From NCBI GenBank assembly GCA_016786465.1, contig JAEUWC010000013.1, positions 1 to 64,000 of the forward strand: DNA of 64,000 bases. The letters run 5' to 3'. The notes below the pieces were generated by a model. It saw nothing but the letters and a program-made list of their open reading frames with translations. It searched no databases and had not been told where the DNA came from. Source of the DNA: Bdellovibrionales bacterium (GTDB lineage: Bacteria; Bdellovibrionota; UBA1018). Both the position numbers and the translations under genes were made by a program. Shown here piece by piece: positions 1 to 7,552 of the stretch; position 1 is the first letter of the stretch, and each line of letters starts with the position of its first letter.

Positions 1-693
1 CGGATCCGCGAACGGTGCCTTCGTCGCCGCTGTGTCCGGATCGGCCAAAAGTAGCAGTCGCAATGACCAGATGGCGCGGGCTTCGTCTTCGGTCAGCATT
101 TCGGTCATCTTGGCGACGTGTAAAAACCAGTCGCGATCCAAAACAGCGTCCGAAGACATGAAAGCTTGAAGATCTTCCAGTGCCGGAAGAATTTCGTCAT
201 AGGAAAACTTCAACATGTCTTCCGCTTTCGTGTTCTTCATCTTTAGAAAGATTTCAGAATGGGCTTTTGCCCAGCTCAGAAGCATTTGAACACTGCCGCG
301 GTGAAGTGCGGGTTCTCCGCGCGGGTGGAAAAGTCGTAGTGCTCCTTCTAGGGCGCCCCATTTTCTTTCATCCTTAAAATCCAGGGCGATCACACGCCGT
401 TCGACCAAAAGCTTGATTTCAGAAACGGAAAGTTCGTTTTGAACTTTTCCACGAACCGATTTGAAGCCTTCGTCCAATTGACTTTTCAGGCAGTCAGCGG
501 CCAGTGAAAGTTTGATGGGATCGGTCAAAAGCCCCTTCATGTCGTCCGCTTTTGGAAGCGAACAAGATTGGTTCGAGCTTGCCGTCTGCACGGTCGGAGC
601 AGCGGTTTCCTTTTCGCCAAACATCTTTCCGCAAGATGAAAGAAGGATGACCGGAAGGACCCAGTAAGTCTTTAGGCTCCAGAACTTTCTCAT
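1..693 (-). CDS. Putative lipoprotein, partial (C-terminus beyond left edge)
   Basis: The frame is open for 231 codons from an ATG at 693 to the window edge, so only the C-terminus is missing. The N-terminus has a basic start, a hydrophobic stretch and a lipobox ending LSSC, with the lipid-attachment Cys at residue 21. This predicts export and lipid anchoring. The mature part is mostly helical and charged, with no domain I recognise. The start overlaps the stop of the upstream gene in an ATGA junction (690-693), so the two are probably translationally coupled and may act together in the envelope. Function unknown. Confidence 0.75.
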   Translation of the reverse strand, partial: MRKFWSLKTYWVLPVILLSSCGKMFGEKETAAPTVQTASSNQSCSLPKADDMKGLLTDPIKLSLAADCLKSQLDEGFKSVRGKVQNELSVSEIKLLVERRVIALDFKDERKWGALEGALRLFHPRGEPALHRGSVQMLLSWAKAHSEIFLKMKNTKAEDMLKFSYDEILPALEDLQAFMSSDAVLDRDWFLHVAKMTEMLTEDEARAIWSLRLLLLADPDTAATKAPFADP

Positions 694-2078
694 GATTCAA
701 GTCTCCAAGTAAAAGCGACGTAAATGCGGTCGTTGGTCCGCCACTCGCTGAAATAGGTTCCTTCGCTTCCGGCAAAAGCTTCTGCGCCGAAATCCAACTG
801 TGCGCGGGCTGAAATTGGGTGCTTTGAAACCAAGCGCACCCAGCTGTCGTGTTCCACTGGATCCACTTTGAATCCGCCGAATAGTCCCCATCGAGGGGTC
901 AAGTTCAAAGCGACGTCCATCTGAACCATTTGATTGGTATAAGATCCGCCGGCGCTGGATGCGGATCCGCCACTGGAAGGCTGTGGTCGCTCGGTCAAAT
1001 AGGTGATGGTCACCGACTTAAAGCTCATTCCGGTTTCAAACCCGACGCGTCCCAGGGTGTTTCCGGCAACCGTCAGAAAGAATTTCGTATTTCCCAAAAG
1101 GCGCGAAGGTTTCCAAACGTGTGTCAGTGTCCCGATCAAAGATTTGGGAAAGCGGGGAGTCACTTCAGCGATGGCATTCACACCGGACCCGGAAACACTG
1201 ACAAAGCCCGATGTCGTCGGATCCGCTTCCGCAGAAGGGCTGTACTGGAAGCTATAGTGTCCCGTCAGTTCAGACGTGATTTCTGCGCGCATGTTTAAAC
1301 CCAACTGCGGATTTAAAATAACGTCTTGAAAGATTCTGGAATCATCCAGCCGATAGCGCAGGGGAAGAAGATTTCCTCCGCCCACATCAATCGTTCCAGG
1401 GGGACGGCGTCCGAAGCGGCCCGCTGATGCGTCTTCGGTGGTTGAGAACGAAACTTCGGAACCTAAATTAGGAATGAAGAAAGGGGTTGCTGAAAGGCCC
1501 CATTGAAATCTTCCCTTGCGAGAAGGGCTGGACCAAGTGTGGACGCCCAGCCAGCCCAAAAGGACGGGTTGAGGGAAAACTTCGTCGTTGGACCCCAGGA
1601 AGCCCTGGCCAAGTAAAATTCCTCGGTTCTGAGGCTGAAGTTGTTGCGCGTATCCCCAGGGGCGATTGGCTTCCAGGTTTCCTGAGATGTCCCAAGGGTG
1701 GATTCGTCCCAAGGTCAGTTCCATCGAACCTGTGGCCCACGAATACCATGCGCGATCCAAGTCGAAAGAACGGTCGCGCCGCCCGTCCAATTCAGATTCC
1801 GCATGCAGCTGAAGGGTCCATTGGGACTGAGTGCGATCCTGAGTGGTTGATCGAAAACGTAGCGAAGTTTGTGCGACCGTTTGAAACTTGGGTTCAGTGC
1901 CGCGCGAACCCGAATACAAATGGGGTTCCAGACGAAACTGAATTTCTGATTTTGCGCCGGATTCTGAATCTTCGAACGCAGGCGCGGCGAAACCCGGGCG
2001 CGAAATCGCGCAGGCTGCGAGTGCAATCCAAGCGGATATGAGGGTCGGCGATTTCCGACCAGCGGGTTTCAAAACCAT
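690..2078 (-). CDS. Outer-membrane beta-barrel-like protein
   Basis: 462 residues. A signal peptide (about residues 1-32, ending near GFAA) precedes a long run of alternating aromatic and polar strands rich in Gly, Trp, Tyr and Phe, as in porin-like barrels. Segments such as LTLGRIHPWD and LTGHYSFQYSPS suit transmembrane beta-hairpins. The last strand ends YVAFTWRLES and lacks the classical terminal Phe. It is co-translated with the lipoprotein gene at 1-693 (ATGA overlap) and diverges from the gene at 2257. No specific family is recognised, so substrate and role are open. Confidence 0.6.
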   Translation of the reverse strand: MVLKPAGRKSPTLISAWIALAACAISRPGFAAPAFEDSESGAKSEIQFRLEPHLYSGSRGTEPKFQTVAQTSLRFRSTTQDRTQSQWTLQLHAESELDGRRDRSFDLDRAWYSWATGSMELTLGRIHPWDISGNLEANRPWGYAQQLQPQNRGILLGQGFLGSNDEVFPQPVLLGWLGVHTWSSPSRKGRFQWGLSATPFFIPNLGSEVSFSTTEDASAGRFGRRPPGTIDVGGGNLLPLRYRLDDSRIFQDVILNPQLGLNMRAEITSELTGHYSFQYSPSAEADPTTSGFVSVSGSGVNAIAEVTPRFPKSLIGTLTHVWKPSRLLGNTKFFLTVAGNTLGRVGFETGMSFKSVTITYLTERPQPSSGGSASSAGGSYTNQMVQMDVALNLTPRWGLFGGFKVDPVEHDSWVRLVSKHPISARAQLDFGAEAFAGSEGTYFSEWRTNDRIYVAFTWRLES

Positions 2079-2143
2079 TTTGGCGCATTGGGTATACAGA
2101 ATTCTGAATTAAAAGTCGACTAAAATACTCGTGTACTAGGTCC

Positions 2144-2171
2144 TTGAAACGCTTTGGATTTTCTTGATAAT
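2144..2171 (+). promoter_or_regulatory. Candidate sigma-70-type promoter for the 705-aa lipoprotein gene
   Basis: TTGAAA at 2144-2149 and GATAAT at 2166-2171 are separated by 16 bases, in the 178-base AT-rich gap between divergent genes. The gap also has an ATGACT/AGTCAT inverted repeat at 2190-2206. Match by eye only. Confidence 0.35.
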
Positions 2172-2235
2172 CAGGGTTAAATTCATGAAATGACTGGATA
2201 AGTCATTAATTGAATTAATTTGTCAGGTATTAGGT

Positions 2236-2253
2236 GAAAAGGATATCCTTTTC
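2236..2253. promoter_or_regulatory. Perfect 18-base palindrome just before a start codon
   Basis: GAAAAGGATATCCTTTTC is perfectly self-complementary and ends 3 bases before the ATG at 2257. It contains the only purine-rich ribosome-binding candidate (AAAAGGA). It could be an operator or an RNA fold that hides the Shine-Dalgarno sequence. Which of these, if either, is inference. Confidence 0.4.
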
Positions 2254-2256
2254 TGG

Positions 2257-4374
2257 ATGGGACGTAGGTGGGATTCGGGTCTTTTTAAGCGGTTTCAGCC
2301 GCATTTGGCAGCCCTGGCAGGCGTCGCCCTTTTTGCGGTCGCTCCGGGGTGTTTTCGTTCAGACATGATCTGGATGGACGAAGCAACCCACAAGATCGAA
2401 GTCACCGAACCGATCTGGTTCACTGCGCAGACCAAGACGGCTGGGCAATGCCTTTATGACTTTGGCGCGCGCTTTGTGAAGCTAGCGGATGGCGAAGTCG
2501 ACGCCAGCCTGGAAAACGTTCCGGTCGATCTGGTGCTTTATTCCGATTCTGGCTGCACTTCGACGCTTCCTGTTTATGACTATCAGACCGGCGGCTATCG
2601 TTCGGATGGAGTGATCCAGCACACCCAATCGGGTGTCTCGGGCTTGATTCCATTTTTTCCAAATACTCCGTTGGTATCGGTGACTTGTAATTCAAACACC
2701 CCTGGACAAGTCACCCGCGCAGGCTCGGCAACTTATTTGAAAATTCGTTCGATGGGATTCGGAAGTTCGGCTTGCATGGGTCCGTTAACCATCCTTCCTG
2801 CTCCTGCGGATCGCGTGCGTGGTGTGGGCATGAATTCATTTCCAGTGGGCACGGCTTCTCCGACCGTAGCCAGCGTGAACGTTCAACTACAGGACGCTTA
2901 CGGAAACTGGGTTCCTTTGCCTGCGGGGGCGTCAGTCACTGTGAACCCTAATCCGACACCGCTTCCAACCAGTGCGGCTTATCCGGGGTCGCATGGTCTG
3001 ATGGCGGGATCTGTGGCGCTTGCAGCCGATGGGTCGGGCCAGTTGGCGTTCGATCCAGTTTATGGAACGGGAAAGATCAAGGGTCTTTTCACCATCAGCG
3101 GCACCGTCAGCACCACGGGCTTAACCCTTTCGGACAATACCTTTTCCGCAAATTACACCTTAACTGGACACCTGGGGGCATCGAGCTTTCAAGTGAAAGA
3201 CTTGCCGCAAATGCAACTTTTCACCGATCACCGATACACGGTTCGGGTTTCAGTGATTGATTCGTATGGAAACGCTGTGAATGACTACACGGGAACGGTG
3301 AACACTTCGATTTACGGTTATCCGGCCGGAAGCGCGACTTTTTACGCATGGGATGGCGGAGAAAAAGTGGTCGACTTAGTCGCGCCAAATACCGCGCTTT
3401 CATCGGTTTATGTCGATGTGACCGATGGGACCATCAGCGGAACGGCTAATCCTGCGACCGTAACGGTGGTTTCGGCGCCGGCGCCCACGGCGACACCTTC
3501 ATCGCCGCCAGTGGCTTCCTTAAGTTCAAATCAAATCGCCTGGAGCGGCGTTACGATTTCGGGTGACTTGAATCTAAACGGCGGGACACACGTGATCGAT
3601 GGCCCTGGACAGCTGGTCATCAATGGAAATCTGAATTGCATTCCCGGCAGCGGTTTAGCTTGCCGACTTTGGATCAATGGTGATGTGCGCGTGAAGGGAA
3701 ACGTGAACATTCATTCAGCGGGAATTGGTTCGCCTTCCTTGGTTTACCTTGCGCCCGGTGGGCGCATGGAAGTCGATGGCAACGTGAATCTGGGAACATC
3801 AGGAAGCTATTACGGCACCGGGATCATTGTTGATTCAGGAGCAACCCTTGCGATTGACGACGGTTACACGATTTCACTGCAGTACGGTGGGCAATTCATT
3901 TCACGCGGATCGCCGGGACGCCGCGCTGAAATCGTTTCGACGGACCTAGGATCGAAGTATTTTTCAGTGAATTCCGCGCCAAACAATTACGGCTTTTCGG
4001 CGTACCACACGAACTTTCGGGGCCTATCCAAAAGCAGTGGTCTGGGTCTGAACAATGTCAGTCAGCCGCTTTTGGCCGGTGTTGCGTTTACGGATTATCA
4101 GTATGATGCATCCGTCACGGGTGGCACTTTGATCACTTTGGGTTCTGGATTAGCGCAGAACAGTCTTTTTGATCTTCGTTTCGAGCATGCGCCGATTCAG
4201 GGCACGACTACCGGAATGGCCCTGATCAATCCTTGCGGGCTAAGCACGTTGGGTGGTCCGTACAATTTTGCTTTGATCCTGGGTCATGGGTTCAATCCGA
4301 TGCAGTACTCGGTCACGAATTGTTCGCCGTCGCCTACGCCAAACATCAACTGGTCGTTTACCGGCGCTTACTGA
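2257..4374 (+). CDS. Large lipoprotein with Ig-like/invasin-like repeats and a beta-helix-like C-terminus
   Basis: 705 residues. A hydrophobic N-terminus ends in a lipobox (APGC, Cys32), predicting lipid anchoring. The central part has two similar modules with the DAYGNWV and DSYGNAV signature of bacterial Ig-like/invasin-type domains (about residues 185-300 and 310-400). A Pro/Ala/Thr linker (about 405-420) leads into a repetitive ING-N-L and VKGNVNIH segment that looks like a right-handed beta-solenoid. These features point to a surface-displayed adhesive or structural protein. The 3' end overlaps the convergent gene at 4358 by 17 bases. A palindrome lies directly before the start. Exact family unknown. 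Confidence 0.65.
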   Translation: MGRRWDSGLFKRFQPHLAALAGVALFAVAPGCFRSDMIWMDEATHKIEVTEPIWFTAQTKTAGQCLYDFGARFVKLADGEVDASLENVPVDLVLYSDSGCTSTLPVYDYQTGGYRSDGVIQHTQSGVSGLIPFFPNTPLVSVTCNSNTPGQVTRAGSATYLKIRSMGFGSSACMGPLTILPAPADRVRGVGMNSFPVGTASPTVASVNVQLQDAYGNWVPLPAGASVTVNPNPTPLPTSAAYPGSHGLMAGSVALAADGSGQLAFDPVYGTGKIKGLFTISGTVSTTGLTLSDNTFSANYTLTGHLGASSFQVKDLPQMQLFTDHRYTVRVSVIDSYGNAVNDYTGTVNTSIYGYPAGSATFYAWDGGEKVVDLVAPNTALSSVYVDVTDGTISGTANPATVTVVSAPAPTATPSSPPVASLSSNQIAWSGVTISGDLNLNGGTHVIDGPGQLVINGNLNCIPGSGLACRLWINGDVRVKGNVNIHSAGIGSPSLVYLAPGGRMEVDGNVNLGTSGSYYGTGIIVDSGATLAIDDGYTISLQYGGQFISRGSPGRRAEIVSTDLGSKYFSVNSAPNNYGFSAYHTNFRGLSKSSGLGLNNVSQPLLAGVAFTDYQYDASVTGGTLITLGSGLAQNSLFDLRFEHAPIQGTTTGMALINPCGLSTLGGPYNFALILGHGFNPMQYSVTNCSPSPTPNINWSFTGAY

Positions 4375-4780
4375 TCATTTTACGGACTTTGGTCACCAGT
4401 TCCTTGGCTTCTTTTTTCTTTCGCCTTCGAACCCCAGGTTCAATTCCAATTTCTTTGACCCGTTTCAGAATAGCGCGGGTCAAGGATTCAGCCATGGATT
4501 CAAAATCGGCATCGCTTTGCGATATGTACAGCCATTTTCCCAAGATGGGGTGCGACTGCAGCCCTTTGAATTTTTCCATCAGGAAGGGATGATGCTCGCG
4601 GCTGGTGGGAACCAAGATGCCATTCCAAGGTTCGTCACTGACCATCAAGACCAAGACCATCCGTCCGTCAATAAAGGCCGTGATTCCTCCGAACATCTTT
4701 CGAGTCGCGAAAGTCGGATCCGATTCCAAAGGTTCAAAAACCCAGAGCAGGGGATTTTGTTTCTTGATCGAAAGCTTCAT
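4358..4780 (-). CDS. TfoX/Sxy N-terminal-domain-like protein
   Basis: 140 residues. The segment RKMFGGITAFIDGRMVLVLM (about 27-46) resembles the TfoX N-terminal domain, which typically has a K-M-FGG motif followed by strands and a Gly-rich turn. The tail is Lys/Arg-rich (KRVKE...RRRKKKEAK...KRR), so nucleic-acid contact is possible. TfoX/Sxy proteins regulate competence in gammaproteobacteria, but stand-alone N-domains elsewhere have no settled role. The gene is translationally coupled to the upstream ABA4-like gene (ATGA, 4777-4780). Family call is moderate; function not claimed. Confidence 0.6.
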   Translation of the reverse strand: MKLSIKKQNPLLWVFEPLESDPTFATRKMFGGITAFIDGRMVLVLMVSDEPWNGILVPTSREHHPFLMEKFKGLQSHPILGKWLYISQSDADFESMAESLTRAILKRVKEIGIEPGVRRRKKKEAKELVTKVRKMISKRR

Positions 4781-5217
4781 GACTTGGTCTTAAGTCCACG
4801 AACCTTTCTGACGGCAAAATAAAGGGCAAATCCCAGAGGCCCAAACAAGAACGTCAGCGCCAAAATCGGGCTGATCAACCAAGGAGCCACGTTTTCTTTT
4901 TTTGAATCCATTGAAATCCAGGCGCCGATCGCTAGGTCAATGGCCAGAAAATGGACCCATCCCAGTAGGGCGGTTCCCGGACGAGCAAAAAAGTTTTGAA
5001 GGCCTTCTAGGCGGTTCATTTGGGCCAGATCAGCCGGACTTAAATGAAATAGAGCCCCGATTCCATAGGCCAAAGAAAGCGCCAAGGCGATGCCCAAGCT
5101 GATGATGGCCGGTTGCATCGAGGGCCAGCGCCTAGACCAACTATTGCCCAAGATCAGGAATGCCCAGCCCAAGATGGCGGTAACATTCGCGAATTGAAAT
5201 AGGACTTCGGTCTTCAT
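4777..5217 (-). CDS. ABA4-like (DUF4281) family membrane protein
   Basis: 146 residues with four hydrophobic segments. It has the pattern of the ABA4-like family: an N-terminal FANVTAILGWAFLIL helix, a central LLGWVHFLAIDLAIGAWI helix with conserved His and Asp, and a C-terminal TFLFGPLGFALYF helix. The plant member ABA4 is needed for neoxanthin synthesis. Bacterial members are uncharacterised integral membrane proteins. First gene of a two-gene unit with the TfoX-like gene. Confidence 0.7.
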   Translation of the reverse strand: MKTEVLFQFANVTAILGWAFLILGNSWSRRWPSMQPAIISLGIALALSLAYGIGALFHLSPADLAQMNRLEGLQNFFARPGTALLGWVHFLAIDLAIGAWISMDSKKENVAPWLISPILALTFLFGPLGFALYFAVRKVRGLKTKS

Positions 5218-5284
5218 TCGGGCCCCCTTTTTGGCCCAGTTTAGCCTTTAAGTTCGGGGTTCAAAAGGTCGAAAAGCCTTTGTT

Positions 5285-5896
5285 ATGGCAGCCCCCGAAT
5301 TACGCTTAGTTCCAAGTTTGCCTCCCGAAACAAAAGCCCTGCAGCATACGACCCAAGATTTGCCTCAGGCCGTGTTTGCTGGGTTTTGGATTCGCGGCGC
5401 TGCGGCAGTCTTTGACTGGTTCTTGGGCAGCCTGATTTCCAACCCCATGGGGTACTTCGTAGGACAGGTGACCGCAACCGCTGTATTGGATGGCCACTTG
5501 ACTGCGGACCAAGCTGAAGCTTTGGGTTCCGGATTCACTTTGGCTTTTGCCGTGACTTTAAACCTAGCTTACCTGGGAATCATGCAAGGAATCTTGGGCT
5601 ACACCTTGGGTAAAAAGGTCTTTGGGCTAAGGGTCTTGAACCGCGATTTAGGAACGCCCGACTGGAAAAAGGGGATCCTACGTTACGGGGCGTGGGTTCT
5701 GGGGTCTTTGCCCCTGTATGCCGGGTTTATCTGGGCGGCTTTTGATCCAAAAAAGCGGGCCTTTCACGATCGGGTGGCCAAGACTTCAGTTGTTTACGCG
5801 GATCGCTTCGAACGGGCTTTGCAGGCTTTGAACCAGGCCGATATCCAGCGCGCTCAAGCTGCTTCCCCCGAGATTTCCGACCGCCTAGCCGCCTAG
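5285..5896 (+). CDS. RDD family membrane protein
   Basis: 203 residues. The RDD pattern is visible: a first helix with Arg and Asp (WIRGAAAVFDWFL, about 38-50), a long middle helix, GYTLGKKVFGLRVL (about 111-124), and the end motif DPKKRAFHDRVAKTSVV (about 157-173). RDD proteins are small inner-membrane proteins, some linked to ion transport, most of unknown role. A charged cytoplasmic tail follows the domain. The SDR gene starts 28 bases downstream in the same direction. Confidence 0.8.
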   Translation: MAAPELRLVPSLPPETKALQHTTQDLPQAVFAGFWIRGAAAVFDWFLGSLISNPMGYFVGQVTATAVLDGHLTADQAEALGSGFTLAFAVTLNLAYLGIMQGILGYTLGKKVFGLRVLNRDLGTPDWKKGILRYGAWVLGSLPLYAGFIWAAFDPKKRAFHDRVAKTSVVYADRFERALQALNQADIQRAQAASPEISDRLAA

Positions 5897-5924
5897 GCCG
5901 CTTCCGTGCTAAGCCCAAAGCCAA

Positions 5925-6623
5925 ATGAAGATCGCTTTGGTCACTGGCGCGTCCCGCGGAATTGGACACGCGACTGCATTAGAACTGGTGAAAAACGGGT
6001 ACCGCGTGGTCGTGACGGCCCGAAGTTTTCCCGCGTCGTCTGATTTTGGCGGTATCGGGCCCGACCAGATCTGGCCCATCGAAGCAGACGTCACTGATGA
6101 AGCTGCGATGAAGCGCGTCTTTGATCTGGTTTTGGAAAAGTGGGGTCCGATTCACACCCTGATTAACAACGCAGGTCGCGTGGTTCCCGCACCCATTGAA
6201 AAACTTTCTGTTTCTGAATTTGACCAAACTTGGGCGGTCAACGTTCGTGGCGCTTTCATCTGTTCCAAGCTTCTTTTTGCGCACGCCCGTCAAAGTGGGA
6301 AGGGCGGATGCATCGTGAATCTTTCCAGCCTTTCGGGAATTCGTGGAACCGAAAAATTCGAAGGCTTTTCGGCTTACGTCGCTGCTAAGCACGCGGTCGT
6401 GGGATTGACGGAAAGCTTGGCCGTCGAAGGAAAGAAACTTGGAATTCGTACCAATTGCGTGGCACCGGGCGCGGTCGATACGGAGATGCTTCGCAAGGCG
6501 GTTCCGTTTCTAAAGACCCAGACGCGTCCCGAAGACATCGCCCCAATCATTGTCGGGCTTTGTGACGAAACCCGTTCGCGCGCCTTAAATGGCGCCATCA
6601 TCGAGGTCAATTCCAATGCTTAA
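5925..6623 (+). CDS. SDR-family oxidoreductase, possible pteridine reductase
   Basis: 232 residues, a classical short-chain dehydrogenase. TGASRGIGHA near the N-terminus binds the NAD(P) dinucleotide, NNAG is at about residue 80, the catalytic Ser lies in VNLSSLSG, and the YVAAK motif holds the Tyr/Lys pair. PGAVDT follows. The next gene starts inside this one (8-base overlap) and encodes a PTPS-fold pterin enzyme, followed by a second. SDRs in such company include sepiapterin reductase and FolM-type pteridine reductases, so a pterin substrate is a reasonable inference. Sequence alone does not prove it. Confidence 0.8.
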   Translation: MKIALVTGASRGIGHATALELVKNGYRVVVTARSFPASSDFGGIGPDQIWPIEADVTDEAAMKRVFDLVLEKWGPIHTLINNAGRVVPAPIEKLSVSEFDQTWAVNVRGAFICSKLLFAHARQSGKGGCIVNLSSLSGIRGTEKFEGFSAYVAAKHAVVGLTESLAVEGKKLGIRTNCVAPGAVDTEMLRKAVPFLKTQTRPEDIAPIIVGLCDETRSRALNGAIIEVNSNA

Positions 6624-7125
6624 TCGGGGAACCCACCGGCTTTTGATTCGCAAAGACGCGCTTAAGTTTTCTTCCGCCCACATGACGGTATTTCCCGGGG
6701 GTACGAAAGAAAATCTTCATGGCCACAATTACCAGGTGTCCATTCGCCTGGACGTTCCAAAGGCGGACCTTTCTGAAATGATTCCGTTTCATGAAGTAAA
6801 AAAAGCGGCCAAACAGATTTGCGATCTTTGGGATGAAAAGGTTCTTTTGGCTTCGCTTTGTCCTGAAATGAAGGGTCGACGCGAAGCCGATGGGTCGGTT
6901 CAGTTCGAACTTTGCGGAAAAAAGTACCTTTTGCCCATGGACGAAGTGGTTTGGCTTGAAGCTGACAACGTGACCAGCGAATCACTTTCAAAACTTTTTG
7001 CGATTTCATTGGCCAAGCGGCTTGAAAAGATTCTGGCTCAGGCTTCGGTTTCGCGCCTGGAAGTGAAAGTGGAAGAAACGCCGGGGCAGGGAGCATCCTA
7101 TATTTTGTCCGGAGGCGCGAAGTGA
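6616..7125 (+). CDS. 6-pyruvoyltetrahydropterin synthase family protein, Glu-type
   Basis: 169 residues from the ATG at 6616, chosen because GAGG lies 9 bases upstream and the protein then begins at the family's usual point. Zinc ligands H22, H35 and H37 are present in SSAH and ENLHGH. The family's catalytic Cys (CxxxHGH in QueD and PTPS) is absent, and a Glu (E32) precedes HGH by three residues, as described for PTPS-III enzymes that bypass FolB in folate synthesis. An insertion (about residues 80-108) and the ending VEETPGQGASY are also visible. Cluster with an SDR upstream and a paralogue downstream suggests pterin metabolism. QueD-like activity is the alternative. Confidence 0.75.
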   Translation: MLNRGTHRLLIRKDALKFSSAHMTVFPGGTKENLHGHNYQVSIRLDVPKADLSEMIPFHEVKKAAKQICDLWDEKVLLASLCPEMKGRREADGSVQFELCGKKYLLPMDEVVWLEADNVTSESLSKLFAISLAKRLEKILAQASVSRLEVKVEETPGQGASYILSGGAK

Positions 7126-7535
7126 AGACCAGCCTTTTGGTGAAAGTCGATTTGATGGCGTCGCATTCGCTTGCGGGAAATGAAGTTCCGCACCCGCATC
7201 GTTTTCGAATCGTGGTGGAAGTCACCGGGCATCCCGTTGAAGGACGAATCATTGATCTTCCTTCATTTGAATCTGCGGTCGTGGACCGGGTCCGCCCGCT
7301 TCAGAATCAGTACTTGAACGAATCTGAAACGGTCGATTCATCGGTTCGTGCGTTTCCTACTTGCGAAACCATCGCCGCTTTTCTTTTTCCTAGGGTCGAT
7401 CAAGACGTTCTTTCGCGTTTTCGAAATTTGAATCCTAGTCTTCGACTGACTTCGGTTTCGGTCACCCTTTTTGATTTGGATTCGCCAGACGGTCGCCCCG
7501 GCAAAGAATACGGAACCGCGCGCGTTTCCGATTAA
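7122..7535 (+). CDS. Second 6-pyruvoyltetrahydropterin synthase-like protein
   Basis: 137 residues. ATGA-type overlap with the previous gene (7122-7125). Divergent PTPS fold: ASHSL with H15, then EVPHPHRF with H24 and H26 as likely zinc ligands, GRIIDLPSFESAV matching the family's GMVIDF region, and PTCETIAAFLF matching NPTAEN. There is no Cys in the catalytic position, and a Glu (E21) again sits three residues before the HxH pair. Two unlike paralogues in tandem could form a heteromer or act on successive pterins. The stop codon begins in a hairpin at the convergent junction with gltD. Confidence 0.65.
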   Translation: MKTSLLVKVDLMASHSLAGNEVPHPHRFRIVVEVTGHPVEGRIIDLPSFESAVVDRVRPLQNQYLNESETVDSSVRAFPTCETIAAFLFPRVDQDVLSRFRNLNPSLRLTSVSVTLFDLDSPDGRPGKEYGTARVSD

Positions 7536-7552
7536 AGGTGCCTGGCGCCTTT
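7534..7552. terminator. Hairpin between convergent PTPS-like gene and gltD
   Basis: AAAGGTGCCTGGCGCCTTT forms a long stem with a tiny loop. The stop codons of both convergent genes (TAA at 7533-7535; TAA on the minus strand at 7551-7553) touch it. Probable bidirectional terminator. It nearly matches the hairpin at 23323-23339. Confidence 0.5.

Noticed and set aside
1487-2041. Long plus-strand open frame opposite the barrel gene
   Set aside because: It mirrors the coding strand, has no start signal, and its protein shows no family pattern; the minus-strand gene has a signal peptide and coupling.
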